DNA of 64,000 nt from Akkermansia muciniphila (GTDB taxonomy: Bacteria; Verrucomicrobiota; Verrucomicrobiia; Verrucomicrobiales; V1-33), in contig CAMDJM010000021.1 of the NCBI GenBank assembly GCA_945900785.1, positions 1 to 64,000 of the forward strand, given 5' to 3'. Under the pieces are notes generated by a model, which did not search any database, was not told the DNA's origin, and saw only the letters and a list, made by a program, of their open reading frames with translations. Of this stretch, positions 17,924 through 27,582 are shown in pieces. Both the position numbers and the translations under genes were made by a program. Every line of letters starts with the position of its first letter. Position 1 is the stretch's first letter.

Positions 17924-18904
17924 TCAAAAAACGCCGGGCTGGCCTTCGCCGGGGATGGTTAGATTGGAGAGGGACCGGGCGGCGGCGTGGCGCAGGAGGC
18001 GCTCCACCGGTTCCTGCATCGGTTCCCCACCCAGGGGGAAGGTGCCGTAGTGCATGGGGATGAAGTGTTTGGCCCCGAGGTCCGTGAAAGCGGCGAGGGC
18101 TTCCTCGGGGTTCATGTGGACCTCCCGGCCGCTCATGGAATCATAGGCTCCGATCGGCATGAGGGCGAGGTCAATGCCCGCGCTGCCTCCGATGCGGGTG
18201 AAGCCGTCGAAATAGGCGCTGTCGCCGCAATGGAACACGGTGCGCCCGGCGGAGTTGCGGATGAGAAATCCGCCAAAGCCGCGATGCGTATCATGCACCC
18301 AGCGGGCGCCCCAGTGCTTGGATGGGGTGAGGGTGATGGTGAGAGGACCGCAGGCGATTTCCTCCCAATAGTCGAGTTCCACGATCTCCCCAAAACCCCG
18401 GTTGGCCACCAGACTGCCGACGCCCTTGGGGGTGATGACCGGCTGGCCACAGGCGATGCGTGACAGACTGCCAAGGTGCAGGTGGTCAAAGTGCGCATGG
18501 GAGATGAGCACGAGGTGGATTACGGGCAACTCCTTCAAGGCCAGCCCGGGCATCCTGACGCGTTTTACAATGCCCAGCCATTTCGCCCAGACCGGATCGA
18601 TCAGAATATTCACGCCTTCCGTCTGCACGAGAAAGGTTGCATGCCCGATCCAAGTGACGTGGAAACGGTGATCCTCCGGGGTCGCCAGGTCCGGACGCAG
18701 CGTCTCGCCCTGACGGCGGGAGAAAATCTGCGGCAGGAGAATGCGGCGGATGAAATGATAGTTCCGCTGCAGGGATCCCTTGTTGGGGAGCAGTCCTACC
18801 TGAAGATCGTTGTCCGCAGATTTCCCGCCCCGGCGCAGGGAATCGCCCTTTTTCCGCAGGTGGGCGACGAGGTCGCGCACGGGCTGTTTCCGGGGGTTGG
18901 ACAC
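17924..18904 (-). CDS. MBL-fold metal-dependent hydrolase (UlaG/NAPE-PLD-like)
   Basis: FHVTWIGHATFLVQTEGVNILIDPVW..., LISHAHFDHLHLGSL, FHCGDSAYFDGF. Confidence 0.93.
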   Translation of the reverse strand: MSNPRKQPVRDLVAHLRKKGDSLRRGGKSADNDLQVGLLPNKGSLQRNYHFIRRILLPQIFSRRQGETLRPDLATPEDHRFHVTWIGHATFLVQTEGVNILIDPVWAKWLGIVKRVRMPGLALKELPVIHLVLISHAHFDHLHLGSLSRIACGQPVITPKGVGSLVANRGFGEIVELDYWEEIACGPLTITLTPSKHWGARWVHDTHRGFGGFLIRNSAGRTVFHCGDSAYFDGFTRIGGSAGIDLALMPIGAYDSMSGREVHMNPEEALAAFTDLGAKHFIPMHYGTFPLGGEPMQEPVERLLRHAAARSLSNLTIPGEGQPGVF

Positions 18905-18918
18905 AGGAAGGAGGGAAG

Positions 18919-19392
18919 CTATTTCGCGGGCACGGCGGCGGGCTTTTCCACGGGGAGCCCGGCAGCCTTCCAGGCATTCAGGCCGCCATCCAGGTGGAGG
19001 ATGGATTTGAACCCAAGCTTGCCCAGCACGCCGAGGCTGCGGGTGCTGCGCCCGCCGGCGGCGCAGTGCACGAGGTAGGTTTTGGCAGGATCCAGTTTCG
19101 CCAGGTTCTTCTGGAAGTCAGGGGAGCCGATGTCGATGTTCTGAGCGCCCTTGAGGTGCCCTTCGGAAAACTCCTCCGGGCTTCTGACATCCAGGATGGT
19201 GATGGATTTTTCCGGGGCCTTGGCGGCCTGCGCGGCGGCGAGCGCCTTGGCCGCGTCCGGGGCGTTAAGATGGGTGACGGAGGACGCGGCGGGCGGGACT
19301 GCCGCAGACGGGGCGGGCGGTGCCGGCGTTTCTGCGGGAAGCAGCGCGGAGGACAAGGCAAACATCAGGCAGGCGGTGAAGGCAGTTTTCAT
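18919..19392 (-). CDS. rhodanese-like domain protein, exported
   Basis: SITILDVRSPEEFSEGHLKGAQNIDIGSPDFQKNLAKLDPAKTYLVHCAAGGRSTRSLGVLGKLGFKSILHLDGGLNAW. Confidence 0.93.
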   Translation of the reverse strand: MKTAFTACLMFALSSALLPAETPAPPAPSAAVPPAASSVTHLNAPDAAKALAAAQAAKAPEKSITILDVRSPEEFSEGHLKGAQNIDIGSPDFQKNLAKLDPAKTYLVHCAAGGRSTRSLGVLGKLGFKSILHLDGGLNAWKAAGLPVEKPAAVPAK

Positions 19393-19442
19393 ACAGGGGA
19401 ATACAACGCTGGATCCGGGGTGGCGTCGAGGCTGGAATTTGC

Positions 19443-21044
19443 CTACCGCGGCAGCAGGCCATCAAGGAGTTTCAGCCCGCTATCCACGCCCTGGTGCAGG
19501 ATTTCCGGGGCTTTCTGCAGGATAGGGGGCGCGGTTTCGATCACGGCTTCGGCGGCCTTGATGCCGGTGCGGGCCGCAGTGGCAGCGCCTTCCATGGATA
19601 GCCCGGCGACTTGATCCACCGTGGCATTGAACCACGCCCTGGCCAATCGTTCTGACAAATCCTCCACCGGTTGGTCCAGGGTGCCGCTGAGCTGGAATGC
19701 GGTCCAGAGCAGGCCGGCATCATCCGGACTCAAGGCCCCGCCCTGCCCCGGGCTGGCACTGAAACGCTCGGCGCTCAGGAAGACGGTTTGTTCCGCCCCG
19801 GCCAGATAGCGCAGGGTGCCCGGCACGATGCCGAGGAGCAATTTTCCCTCCAGGCTGCCCCCGCGCCCTGTATTCACCTGACCCTTCAGCCGGAGCAATC
19901 CTGGAGCATCTGCGCGGATCCGCCGCACCTGCCAGGTCTCTGGAGCCACGCGCTCGTATTGGCCGGTGGCCTCCTTGATCTGCATCCGGAAAAAGGCGGC
20001 ATTCTGTGTCTTTTTTGCGATCACATCCAGCAGTGGCAGGGCTTGGAGCAACAAATCCTTCATCTGGAAATCGCCCTCGATCTTCACCGTATCCGGCTGC
20101 CGCCAATCACCGCGGAGGTTTGCGGTGCTCGAGGCCAGGCCAGTGCAGCGCTTCAACCAATCTTCCGGCAGCCAACGTTCCAGGCTGGCACTGCTGAGGC
20201 GCATTTTGAGCCGCAGCTCCCCGGGCGTCTGGAATCCCACGCTGCCTTCCGCTGTCACCATGGCTTCCTCGAGGGTGCCTTCCAACTGATCCAGCGAGGC
20301 CCCTTCCGGACGCAGCGTGCCACGGATCCGGGATACCTTCAGCGGTCGGCTGCTGCCAGCCATCCTCACTTCCCCGGCCCGTCCTGACAGGTCCAGACGG
20401 AAGGGTTTTACTTCCGGTTTCAGCTCCAGGGAAAAACCCCGCCCAGTCACCCCAGGTGAGTCCGCGGTGGCCTCTCTGACAAAATCAAACTGATCCACGG
20501 TGACCGGTCCCAGCACCGTCCGGTTAGGCAGCCAGCGTTGCAGCCAGGAGGGACCGGAGGCCTTGGGCACCACCGGCTCCAGCACGGGCGCGTTTTCCGT
20601 CAGGCGCTTTCCAGCGGAAAAATCCGCTGACACCTGAGCGATTCTGACAGAGTTCACCCGCCACACCCGATCCCAAAACGCCCCGGTATCCACCTCCGCC
20701 CGGAGATCGGAAAAGCGAAATTTCCGGAAAGCCGCCGCTTCCCGGCCATCCGCTTCAAAGGTCCCGGCAAAGGCCGCCGATCCCTGCCAGGTCACTCCAT
20801 CGATCCTGCACTCCGCCCGCAGCGCCTGGCCCGCCGCCGCATTCACCTGCGCCGTGAAGGCCTCACTCCGGAGATACCGGTCCACCCACACCCGCACCGC
20901 CCCTGCCCCGGCCAAGCACAGCGCCGCCACACCACCCAAAGCCAGCAAAACGCGCCGCCTTCCCTGCCGGGCAGGCTGGCGGCGGCCCCGGCGTGGCACT
21001 GCGGTGGACGGGGCATTTTCAATCGGGGCGGGGGAATCAGTCAT
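19443..21044 (-). CDS. AsmA-like / large exported membrane-anchored protein
   Basis: N-terminal TM plus repeated VNSVRIAQVSADFS... VKIEGDFQMKDLLL... type blocks. Confidence 0.5.
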   Translation of the reverse strand: MTDSPAPIENAPSTAVPRRGRRQPARQGRRRVLLALGGVAALCLAGAGAVRVWVDRYLRSEAFTAQVNAAAGQALRAECRIDGVTWQGSAAFAGTFEADGREAAAFRKFRFSDLRAEVDTGAFWDRVWRVNSVRIAQVSADFSAGKRLTENAPVLEPVVPKASGPSWLQRWLPNRTVLGPVTVDQFDFVREATADSPGVTGRGFSLELKPEVKPFRLDLSGRAGEVRMAGSSRPLKVSRIRGTLRPEGASLDQLEGTLEEAMVTAEGSVGFQTPGELRLKMRLSSASLERWLPEDWLKRCTGLASSTANLRGDWRQPDTVKIEGDFQMKDLLLQALPLLDVIAKKTQNAAFFRMQIKEATGQYERVAPETWQVRRIRADAPGLLRLKGQVNTGRGGSLEGKLLLGIVPGTLRYLAGAEQTVFLSAERFSASPGQGGALSPDDAGLLWTAFQLSGTLDQPVEDLSERLARAWFNATVDQVAGLSMEGAATAARTGIKAAEAVIETAPPILQKAPEILHQGVDSGLKLLDGLLPR

Positions 21045-21205
21045 GACCCTGCCACCCTGACAGCCTTCCGCTCATTCTGCAAGTTCCCACCGCGAATCGC
21101 CCCAGTTCCCCCAGCGTTGCGCCCGCCACGCCCGCAAGCTGCGCTGGATTTTTTCCGCGCTTTGTGATGAGGTGGCATATAAATCCCCCCACCCCCCAAA
21201 AAATC

Positions 21206-21910
21206 ATGACTTCCCCCTCCCGGATTCTCTTATATTCCCTTGGCTGCCTCGCCCTCGCTGCCCCCGCCCGCCTGCGTGCCGGGGAAGACTGGCAGGAAGC
21301 CGGACGCAACCTCTTCCAGAGCTACGCGGACGCCATGCAGGGCAAAAATTACTCCGTTTTCATCTCCAATTGTGAGAGCAAATCCCGCAGCCTCTTCCGC
21401 GAATTCACCCTTTGGCAGATGGACCTCATGTCGGACGACGACCTCATGGGCGTCCTCCCCCGGGATGATGGCGGCAACCCCATTTCACTCAAAGCCCTCC
21501 TGGAACTGGATGATGAGCGCTTCTGGTTTCTCTACACCGACTGGATGCGGAAGCGCGAATTGGCGATCACTGACAAAGTCCGCGCCCAGCAGGGACAATC
21601 CGGCCTGCCCATCTACAAGCTCAAAGTCCTCACCAAATACCAGGACACCCTCTTCATGATCGCAGAGCGCACCTACACCAAGCCTTCGCCCGTGCCCATT
21701 CCCCTCAGCGTCCTCGAGGCCGTGCAGGAAAAAGGTAAATGGAAGCTCAAAATCCCCCGCGAAATCATCTGGGACGCCCTCGAATCCGGCCGCACCCGCA
21801 CCCAGCAGATCCAGGAGGAACTCAAATACATCCCCTACGACGTCAAACCCCCGCTAAGGCCCTCAGCCGATCAGCACCCCCTCCCTGCCAAACCGCCGGA
21901 GTCAAAATAA
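21206..21910 (+). CDS. hypothetical secreted protein
   Basis: MTSPSRILLYSLGCLALAAPARLRAGEDW... signal peptide; open frame 235 aa. Confidence 0.65.
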   Translation: MTSPSRILLYSLGCLALAAPARLRAGEDWQEAGRNLFQSYADAMQGKNYSVFISNCESKSRSLFREFTLWQMDLMSDDDLMGVLPRDDGGNPISLKALLELDDERFWFLYTDWMRKRELAITDKVRAQQGQSGLPIYKLKVLTKYQDTLFMIAERTYTKPSPVPIPLSVLEAVQEKGKWKLKIPREIIWDALESGRTRTQQIQEELKYIPYDVKPPLRPSADQHPLPAKPPESK

Positions 21911-21977
21911 TCCATCCCCCGTTTAAAAACGTTCCTGTCAAACCAGCCCGCTCCTCTCCTCTCTTTCATCCATCCTC

Positions 21978-23072
21978 ATGACCGACCTTTGGACCCAAGC
22001 CAACCCACAACTCCGCAGCCTCGTTTCCTACGAACCTGGCAAACCCATCGAAGAAGTCGCCCGCGAACTCGGGCTCAATCCTGACGACATCGTCAAGCTC
22101 GCCTCCAACGAAAACCCGCTGGGACCTTCCCCCAAAGCCGTCGCCGCCATGCAGCAGGCCCTCCTCCAGGCCCACATCTACCCGGACGGCGGTGGATATA
22201 AGCTGCGCACCGCCATCGCTGAAAAATTCGGCCTCGAAATGGGCAACATCGTCCTCGGCAATGGCTCCAATGAAATCATCGAATTCATCGGCCACGCCTT
22301 TCTCAAGCCCGGCGACGAGGTGATCACCGCCAAACACGCCTTCGTCGTTTACAAACTCATGGCCACCCTCTTCGGAGCCACCACCGTGGAAGTCGACGAC
22401 CCTGGCTTCAAGCACGACCTCCCCGCGATGGCCGCCGCCGTCACCCCGCGCACCAAGGAAATCTTCATCGCCAACCCCAACAACCCCACCGGCACCCTCT
22501 GCCATCAGGCGGAGATCGACGACTTCATGGCCCAAGTCCCGGAGCACGTCATTGTCGTGTTTGACGAGGCCTACTATGAATTCCTTGAGGAGCCCCCCGA
22601 TACCCTGAAATATATCAGGGAAGGCCGCAACGTCGTCATCATGCGCACCTTCTCCAAAATCCAGGGCCTTGCCAGCCTGCGCATCGGCTATGGCATCGCC
22701 CCCAAACACCTCGCCGACATCCTGCAAAAAACCCGTCAGCCTTTCAACGCCAACGCCATCGCCCAAGCCGGCGCCCTCGCTGGCTTGCTCGACGAAGACC
22801 ACCAGGACCGCACCCGCGCCGTGAACAAGGAAGGCCGCCTCTTCCTGGAAGCCCTCTTCACCCGCCTCCATCTCGAATTCATCCCCACCCACGCCAACTT
22901 CATCCTCGTCAAAGTCGGCGATGGCGACGCCCTATTCCACCATGCCATGAAGCACGGCGTCATCCTCCGCGCCATGCGCGCCTATGGTCTCCCGGAATGG
23001 ATCCGCGTCAGCATCGGCACCATGCCCCAAAACCAGAAATTCGCCACCATCCTCGAAGGTTGGCTGCCCTGA
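21978..23072 (+). CDS. hisC: histidinol-phosphate aminotransferase
   Basis: IVKLASNENPLGPSPKAVAAM..., ANPNNPTGTL, VFDEAYYEF, RTFSKIQGLASLRIGYGI. Confidence 0.95.
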   Translation: MTDLWTQANPQLRSLVSYEPGKPIEEVARELGLNPDDIVKLASNENPLGPSPKAVAAMQQALLQAHIYPDGGGYKLRTAIAEKFGLEMGNIVLGNGSNEIIEFIGHAFLKPGDEVITAKHAFVVYKLMATLFGATTVEVDDPGFKHDLPAMAAAVTPRTKEIFIANPNNPTGTLCHQAEIDDFMAQVPEHVIVVFDEAYYEFLEEPPDTLKYIREGRNVVIMRTFSKIQGLASLRIGYGIAPKHLADILQKTRQPFNANAIAQAGALAGLLDEDHQDRTRAVNKEGRLFLEALFTRLHLEFIPTHANFILVKVGDGDALFHHAMKHGVILRAMRAYGLPEWIRVSIGTMPQNQKFATILEGWLP

Positions 23073-23280
23073 AAATATCTTCCATTCCACCACCTGCGAT
23101 GCTACGGGGCAACGGCGCAAAAGCGAGCGTCCGCAGGGCGAACGGCATGCCACCATCTGTGATTTCCTCACTGCACCCATTGGCTTCCAAACCGCTGTCA
23201 TTCCCAAAACCTGAATCACCACCGGGAGAAAAGGATCTGCCTGAAATGTCGTCCCATAGGCTGTTATGAATCAACCCGCA

Positions 23281-23735
23281 TTAGCCCCTTTTAAAGCGCA
23301 GCCCGTATTCATGCCGCAGGGCATCGTGATGCTCCTGCAGCGCATCCTTGGATAAGGACTCAAGCACGGTGTCGGAGGTGATAGGCAAGTCCAGAAATTC
23401 TTCAAGCGTTTGTATCTTGCCGACCACGCGGCCTTCGAACCGACCTTCGACGCGGCCTTCGATTTTGAGTTTTTCGGCGACTGACATAGTGGTGGTTTTG
23501 AGTGCTGGATTCGACGACAAGATCGGGTAAATCGACTGCGCGTCAGGTTCGCTGTCGGCGTGCAGAGCGTAGAGGAGCATCAGGCCGATCAGGTCGTCCG
23601 GCAAAGCATGGGCCGGAAATTGCACCAGCCAGGCAAAAAACTTGAGGATTTCGCGCTGGCGGACCAATTTCATCAAATTCAGCACGATCCGGAGCTGGGT
23701 ATCCGATTCGCCGGTCGTTGGATTATAATGGTTTA
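23281..23735 (-). pseudogene. C-terminal fragment of an Rpn-family (PD-(D/E)XK) transposase/nuclease-like protein
   Basis: TQLRIVLNLMKLVRQREILKFFAWLVQFP...YPILSSNPALKTTTMSVAEKLKIEGRVEGRFEGRVVGKIQTLEEFL; N-terminal nuclease part missing. Confidence 0.65.
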
Positions 23736-23743
23736 GATCCCGG

Positions 23744-23983
23744 GTGGAATGGATCCGCCGCCCCGTCTGGTCCGATGCCGTGGCCGCTGCCGTCAAGGAA
23801 GTGAATCGCCGCCTTGCCGCCCGCGTCTCCACCGATCCTGGAATCCGCTTCGTCGATCTCACTGGTGAGGTCCTGAGCTTGGACTACGTCGATACCCTGT
23901 ATTTCAACCCAGCCTTTTACCAAAAAATCCAACCCCGGGTCATTGCAGAAATCACAGCGCTTTCCAAGCCAGAGTCGAATTAA
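23744..23983 (+). pseudogene. C-terminal fragment of a possible SGNH/GDSL-type protein
   Basis: VKEVNRRLAARVSTDPGIRFVDLTGEVLSLDYVDTLYFNPAFYQKIQPRVIAEI; no plausible start, abuts the Rpn fragment head-to-head. Confidence 0.35.
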
Positions 23984-24169
23984 TCCTCAAAAGCCTGGAT
24001 CGGCCCGATTTCATTTTATCAATTTCATCGCCGTATTTCCCTGAATCATCCAAGCCCTCCGCGCCTTGCCCCGATCCCACCCAGCGCCCACCCAGCGCCC
24101 GCCCAGCGCCCGCCCTGCCCCTTCATTTCCCGCTTTCCATTTCCGGCGCTTTGCGGTTCCTAATGGCTG

Positions 24170-25459
24170 ATGTCTGACACCGTTTCCTCCGTTCCACGCT
24201 TTTCCCTGGGCCGCCCCTGGCTGGACGCCCTCACGCTCGGTGGTCTTCTCGGCTTCCTGAACTTCCTCACCGCCCGGCAGGATCCCGGTTGGTTGGCCTT
24301 GAATCCCTCGCCTTGGATCCTCCTGCCCCTGCTGACCGGTGCCCGCTATGGCTTCCGCTGGGGGTTTCTCTCCGGTGCCACGGTTTCCTTGATCGTTCTC
24401 GGCCTCCTCATGGTATTCCAAAAAGAGACCATCGCCGCTCAAAGCCTGTTCTTCCTGGCCCTGCCCACCATCGGACTCCTCGCCGGGGAAGCCCACACCC
24501 TTTTCGCCACCAAGCTCGCCGAGCGCGATGACGCCGTGGAAACCCTCCTCACCCAGCGCGACCACCTCGGGACCGACCTCGAAGTCGCCGAAGACGCCCG
24601 CTTCGAACTCCAGGAACGCCTCGCCCTGCTCAATGCCGACACCGCCTCCCTCGACCAGCAACTGCGTGGCCTCTTCGAACCCGGGGCCGGACCTATCTTC
24701 CCCCACCTCCTGCGCCTGCTGCGCGATACGGCGGGAGTGACCGATGCCGCACTCTATCAAATCAGCGGCTCCAACCTCACCCTTGGCGCCCTCCTTGGCG
24801 ACAGCAGCGCCTTGCCCGCCACGCTTTCCCTCCCGGACACGGAAATCGCCAATCTCGCCGTCACCCGCGGCACTCTTGTCACCTGCCGCCAGGTCTGGTC
24901 CAGCGTCCCCGCGTAAAACAGCCCCTGGCTCGCCGCCCTGCCCTGGCCGGCGCACAGCGGCCCCTCCCACAGCCTCCTCCTCATTCACCGGATGGACTTC
25001 GCCTCGGTCAATTGGCGCACCTTCTCCAGCATCCAAATGATCTGCCACTGGGTCGCTCAATTCATGGAACTGCGTGGCCTCACCGGCACCGCCGAGCCCA
25101 CCGCCGGCCCTCTCCTCGTCCCTGGCGAAACCCTCCGCCGCGCCACCAACGAAGCCGCCGCCGCCCACCGCGAGCACAGCCTGCCCTCCACCACGGTCAC
25201 CTTCCGCCTCGCCCCCGGCTCCACCGCCGAACACGCCGCCCGCCTCGGCGCCCTCATTGCCCCGCAACTCCGCACCACCGACCTCGCCACCCAGCACCCG
25301 GATGGCCATATCGAAGTTCTCCTCACCTTCGACAGCGCCCGCGACGCTGAACGCTTCACCACCCGCGTCCAAAGCCTCGCCTCCCGGGATCCGCTCCTGA
25401 ACGGCTACCTCCTTGGCGAAACCCCTGCCGCACCCAGCCCCAGCCTAGCCGCCGCCTAA
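24170..25459 (+). pseudogene. pelD: PelD-like c-di-GMP effector (TM helices, GAF, degenerate GGDEF) split by in-frame TAA at 24914-24916
   Basis: ORFs 24170-24916 and 24992-25459 are in the same frame with open sequence between apart from TAA; RTTD-LATQH-PDGHI reproduces RxxD-x5-(degenerate GGDEF); followed by pelE/F/G-like genes. Confidence 0.8.
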
Positions 25460-25469
25460 CTTACCCCCC

Positions 25470-25517
25470 GTGGCGCAGGCTTCCAGCCTGTGCGGCCAGT
25501 GGGCTTCCAGCCCGCTG
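25470..25517. repeat. REP-like intergenic palindrome
   Basis: tggcgcaggcttccagcctgtgcggccagtgggcttccagcccgctg; second copy at 51797. Confidence 0.75.
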
Positions 25518-25560
25518 AAAATAAGCAACGAAATAAATCAATTCCAGCCTTCCCTCCCGC

Positions 25561-26604
25561 ATGCTGCGTCATCCGCTCCTCACCCTGCCCGCCATGGCCC
25601 TCCTGGCGGTAGCTGATGGAGCCGCCTGCCTTGCTTTCGTCGGAAAATCCACCGCGCTTCCTCCTGCCGCCGCCAGCTTTCTCTCCCAGTTGCCGCCAGC
25701 GCTCACCCATTCCGCCAATGCAGCCATCCCGTTAGGCTTGCACGCTGCCATGGCCTTCCTTGCCTCACTGCTCGGAGCCGCCGCCCTCACCGAAGCCACC
25801 AAACTCACCCGCTTCACTCTCGCCCTCTTTTTCCTGGTTCTCACCCTGACCATTCCCGTCATCGGCATCCTCATCACTGCCGCTCTAGCCCTCATCCTCC
25901 GCCAGCCGTCCCTTGGCGGGCTCCGGCCTGAGGAGCGCTTCGTCTTTGGCAATCCGGAGGACACCGCTGCCCGCCGCGAGTCCCGCGATCCGCACCCGAA
26001 TCTCATCCCCCTAGCCGCCCGCTTTCGCGACATGGATGAAGACACGCTCTGCCGCGCTATTCTTGGTTTAAAGCACCTCGGCCCCGTCAGCGCCATCGCC
26101 CCCTTTCTCCGCCGCTTCCAGCAGGACCCCCGCACCTCCGTCCAATTCAGCGCCCAGGCTGTGCTCACCGGAGCCACCGAAGCCCTCGAAGAAACCGTCC
26201 GCACCCTCCGCGCCCGTGCCGCCGCCGACCCCCGCGACCCCGAAACCACCCTCGCCCTCGCCAGCACCCTGGATCAACTAGCCGGGTGGACCCCACCTGG
26301 CGACACCACCGCTGCCCTCTACCGCCGCGATGCCACCGCCCTCCTCCTGCCGTTGCAAAACCACCCTGCCCTCCAGCACCGCGTCCTCCCCCTCCTCGCC
26401 CGCCAACAACTCACCACCGGCCCCACCGCCGCCCTCCAAACCACCGCCGCTGCTGCCACTGCCACTACCCCCACATCCCCAGCCGCACACCTCGCCCATC
26501 TCCAATCCCTCTTCCAGCAAGCCCGCTGGGACGACCTCGCCGCCGCCGCCGCCCAACTCCCCCTCCCCCCCGGCCACGCCGAATCCCAAGCCTTCTGGAC
26601 CTAG
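25561..26604 (+). CDS. pelE: PelE-like membrane/TPR protein
   Basis: N-terminal hydrophobic helices, HEAT/TPR-like alpha-helical region, position between pelD-like and pelF-like genes. Confidence 0.65.
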   Translation: MLRHPLLTLPAMALLAVADGAACLAFVGKSTALPPAAASFLSQLPPALTHSANAAIPLGLHAAMAFLASLLGAAALTEATKLTRFTLALFFLVLTLTIPVIGILITAALALILRQPSLGGLRPEERFVFGNPEDTAARRESRDPHPNLIPLAARFRDMDEDTLCRAILGLKHLGPVSAIAPFLRRFQQDPRTSVQFSAQAVLTGATEALEETVRTLRARAAADPRDPETTLALASTLDQLAGWTPPGDTTAALYRRDATALLLPLQNHPALQHRVLPLLARQQLTTGPTAALQTTAAAATATTPTSPAAHLAHLQSLFQQARWDDLAAAAAQLPLPPGHAESQAFWT

Positions 26605-26620
26605 CCCGAGCAACGAAGCG

Positions 26621-26744
26621 GCCACGGATGGCACGGATGGCACGGATAATACGGATAAACACAGATTTACAAAAATTCACTTCCCTTCCAAAAACCTCTA
26701 TCCAGCCCTATCCGTGAAATCCGTTCTATCGGTGCCATCCGTGG
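26621..26744. repeat. inverted-repeat intergenic element of the (AC/TC)GGATGGCACGGAT type
   Basis: gccacggatggcacggatggcacggata ... tatccgtgaaatccgttctatcggtgccatccgtggc. Confidence 0.85.
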
Positions 26745-26778
26745 CCCCGCAGCAACCTTAAACCCCTAGAAACCACCC

Positions 26779-27135
26779 GTGGATTTCACCGGTATTCTCC
26801 TGCTCGTCCTCGCCAGCCTCACCAGCGGTTTGGCGGTAGCAGCCGTATTCCACGATAGATTCCAAAAGCCGATCGCCAGTCTCCTTTGCTTGCTCTCCGC
26901 CGTCGCACCTTGGTTCAGCATCCTGCCCCTCTTCTCCCATTTCCAATTTGGCAATTTCCTGATCATCTTCGGCCTCTTCGGTGCCACTCCCGTCCTCCTA
27001 ATCTCCTTCTTCCTGTTTGGCCTTGGCAAGCCGTATCCTGCCCGCGCCCGCTCCGCCGGCTTCGCCCTTACCGCCATGTTCAGCGCCCTGATCACCTTTT
27101 TAGCTACTTTCAACTTATTGTCAAAAATGGAGTAA
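26779..27135 (+). CDS. small multi-TM membrane protein (paralogue of next gene)
   Basis: 118 aa, HDRFQKPIASLL..., FGLGKPYPARARSAGFALTAMFSALITF. Confidence 0.65.
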   Translation: MDFTGILLLVLASLTSGLAVAAVFHDRFQKPIASLLCLLSAVAPWFSILPLFSHFQFGNFLIIFGLFGATPVLLISFFLFGLGKPYPARARSAGFALTAMFSALITFLATFNLLSKME

Positions 27136-27165
27136 TCAGCCCTCCTCCTTCCTGCCGCTTTTCAA

Positions 27166-27582
27166 ATGAATCTTCCCGTTCTCTTGTCTTACACCAGATT
27201 GCACAGTGTTGACCAAGCCCAGCTGTTGTTTGTCAGTGGCGTTCTCACCATCATTTTTGCACTGAATGCTGTTTCCTATGATAGATTTCAGACATTTGGG
27301 GCAAGTTGCCTAAACTCACTGACAGCCTTGGCCGTTTATGTAACTATTCTCCTGAAGTTTGATGCGTTGCCGGCCATTGAACATGCGTTCCATCGAAAGT
27401 GGTTGCTCCCACTGCAGTATCTTGGAGTATTTTGCGGTCCCCTTCTTCTTGCCACAGGTGCCATGTTTCGGTTGGGCCCCCCGCATCCAAAGCGGGCTCT
27501 TGCCGTCGGTTTCTCCTTTGCGGGCATGGTTAGCGGATTACTTTTCGCCTTTCCAGTAATTTACCAATTAATACACAACTAA
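27166..27582 (+). CDS. small multi-TM membrane protein (paralogue of previous gene)
   Basis: 138 aa, YDRFQTFGASCL..., FRLGPPHPKRALAVGFSFAGMVSGLLF. Confidence 0.7.
   Translation: MNLPVLLSYTRLHSVDQAQLLFVSGVLTIIFALNAVSYDRFQTFGASCLNSLTALAVYVTILLKFDALPAIEHAFHRKWLLPLQYLGVFCGPLLLATGAMFRLGPPHPKRALAVGFSFAGMVSGLLFAFPVIYQLIHN

Noticed and set aside
24011-25372. Long minus-strand ORF (453 aa) opposite pelD
   Set aside because: Gly/Glu/Ala-rich antisense frame caused by high-GC codon bias; no family resemblance.
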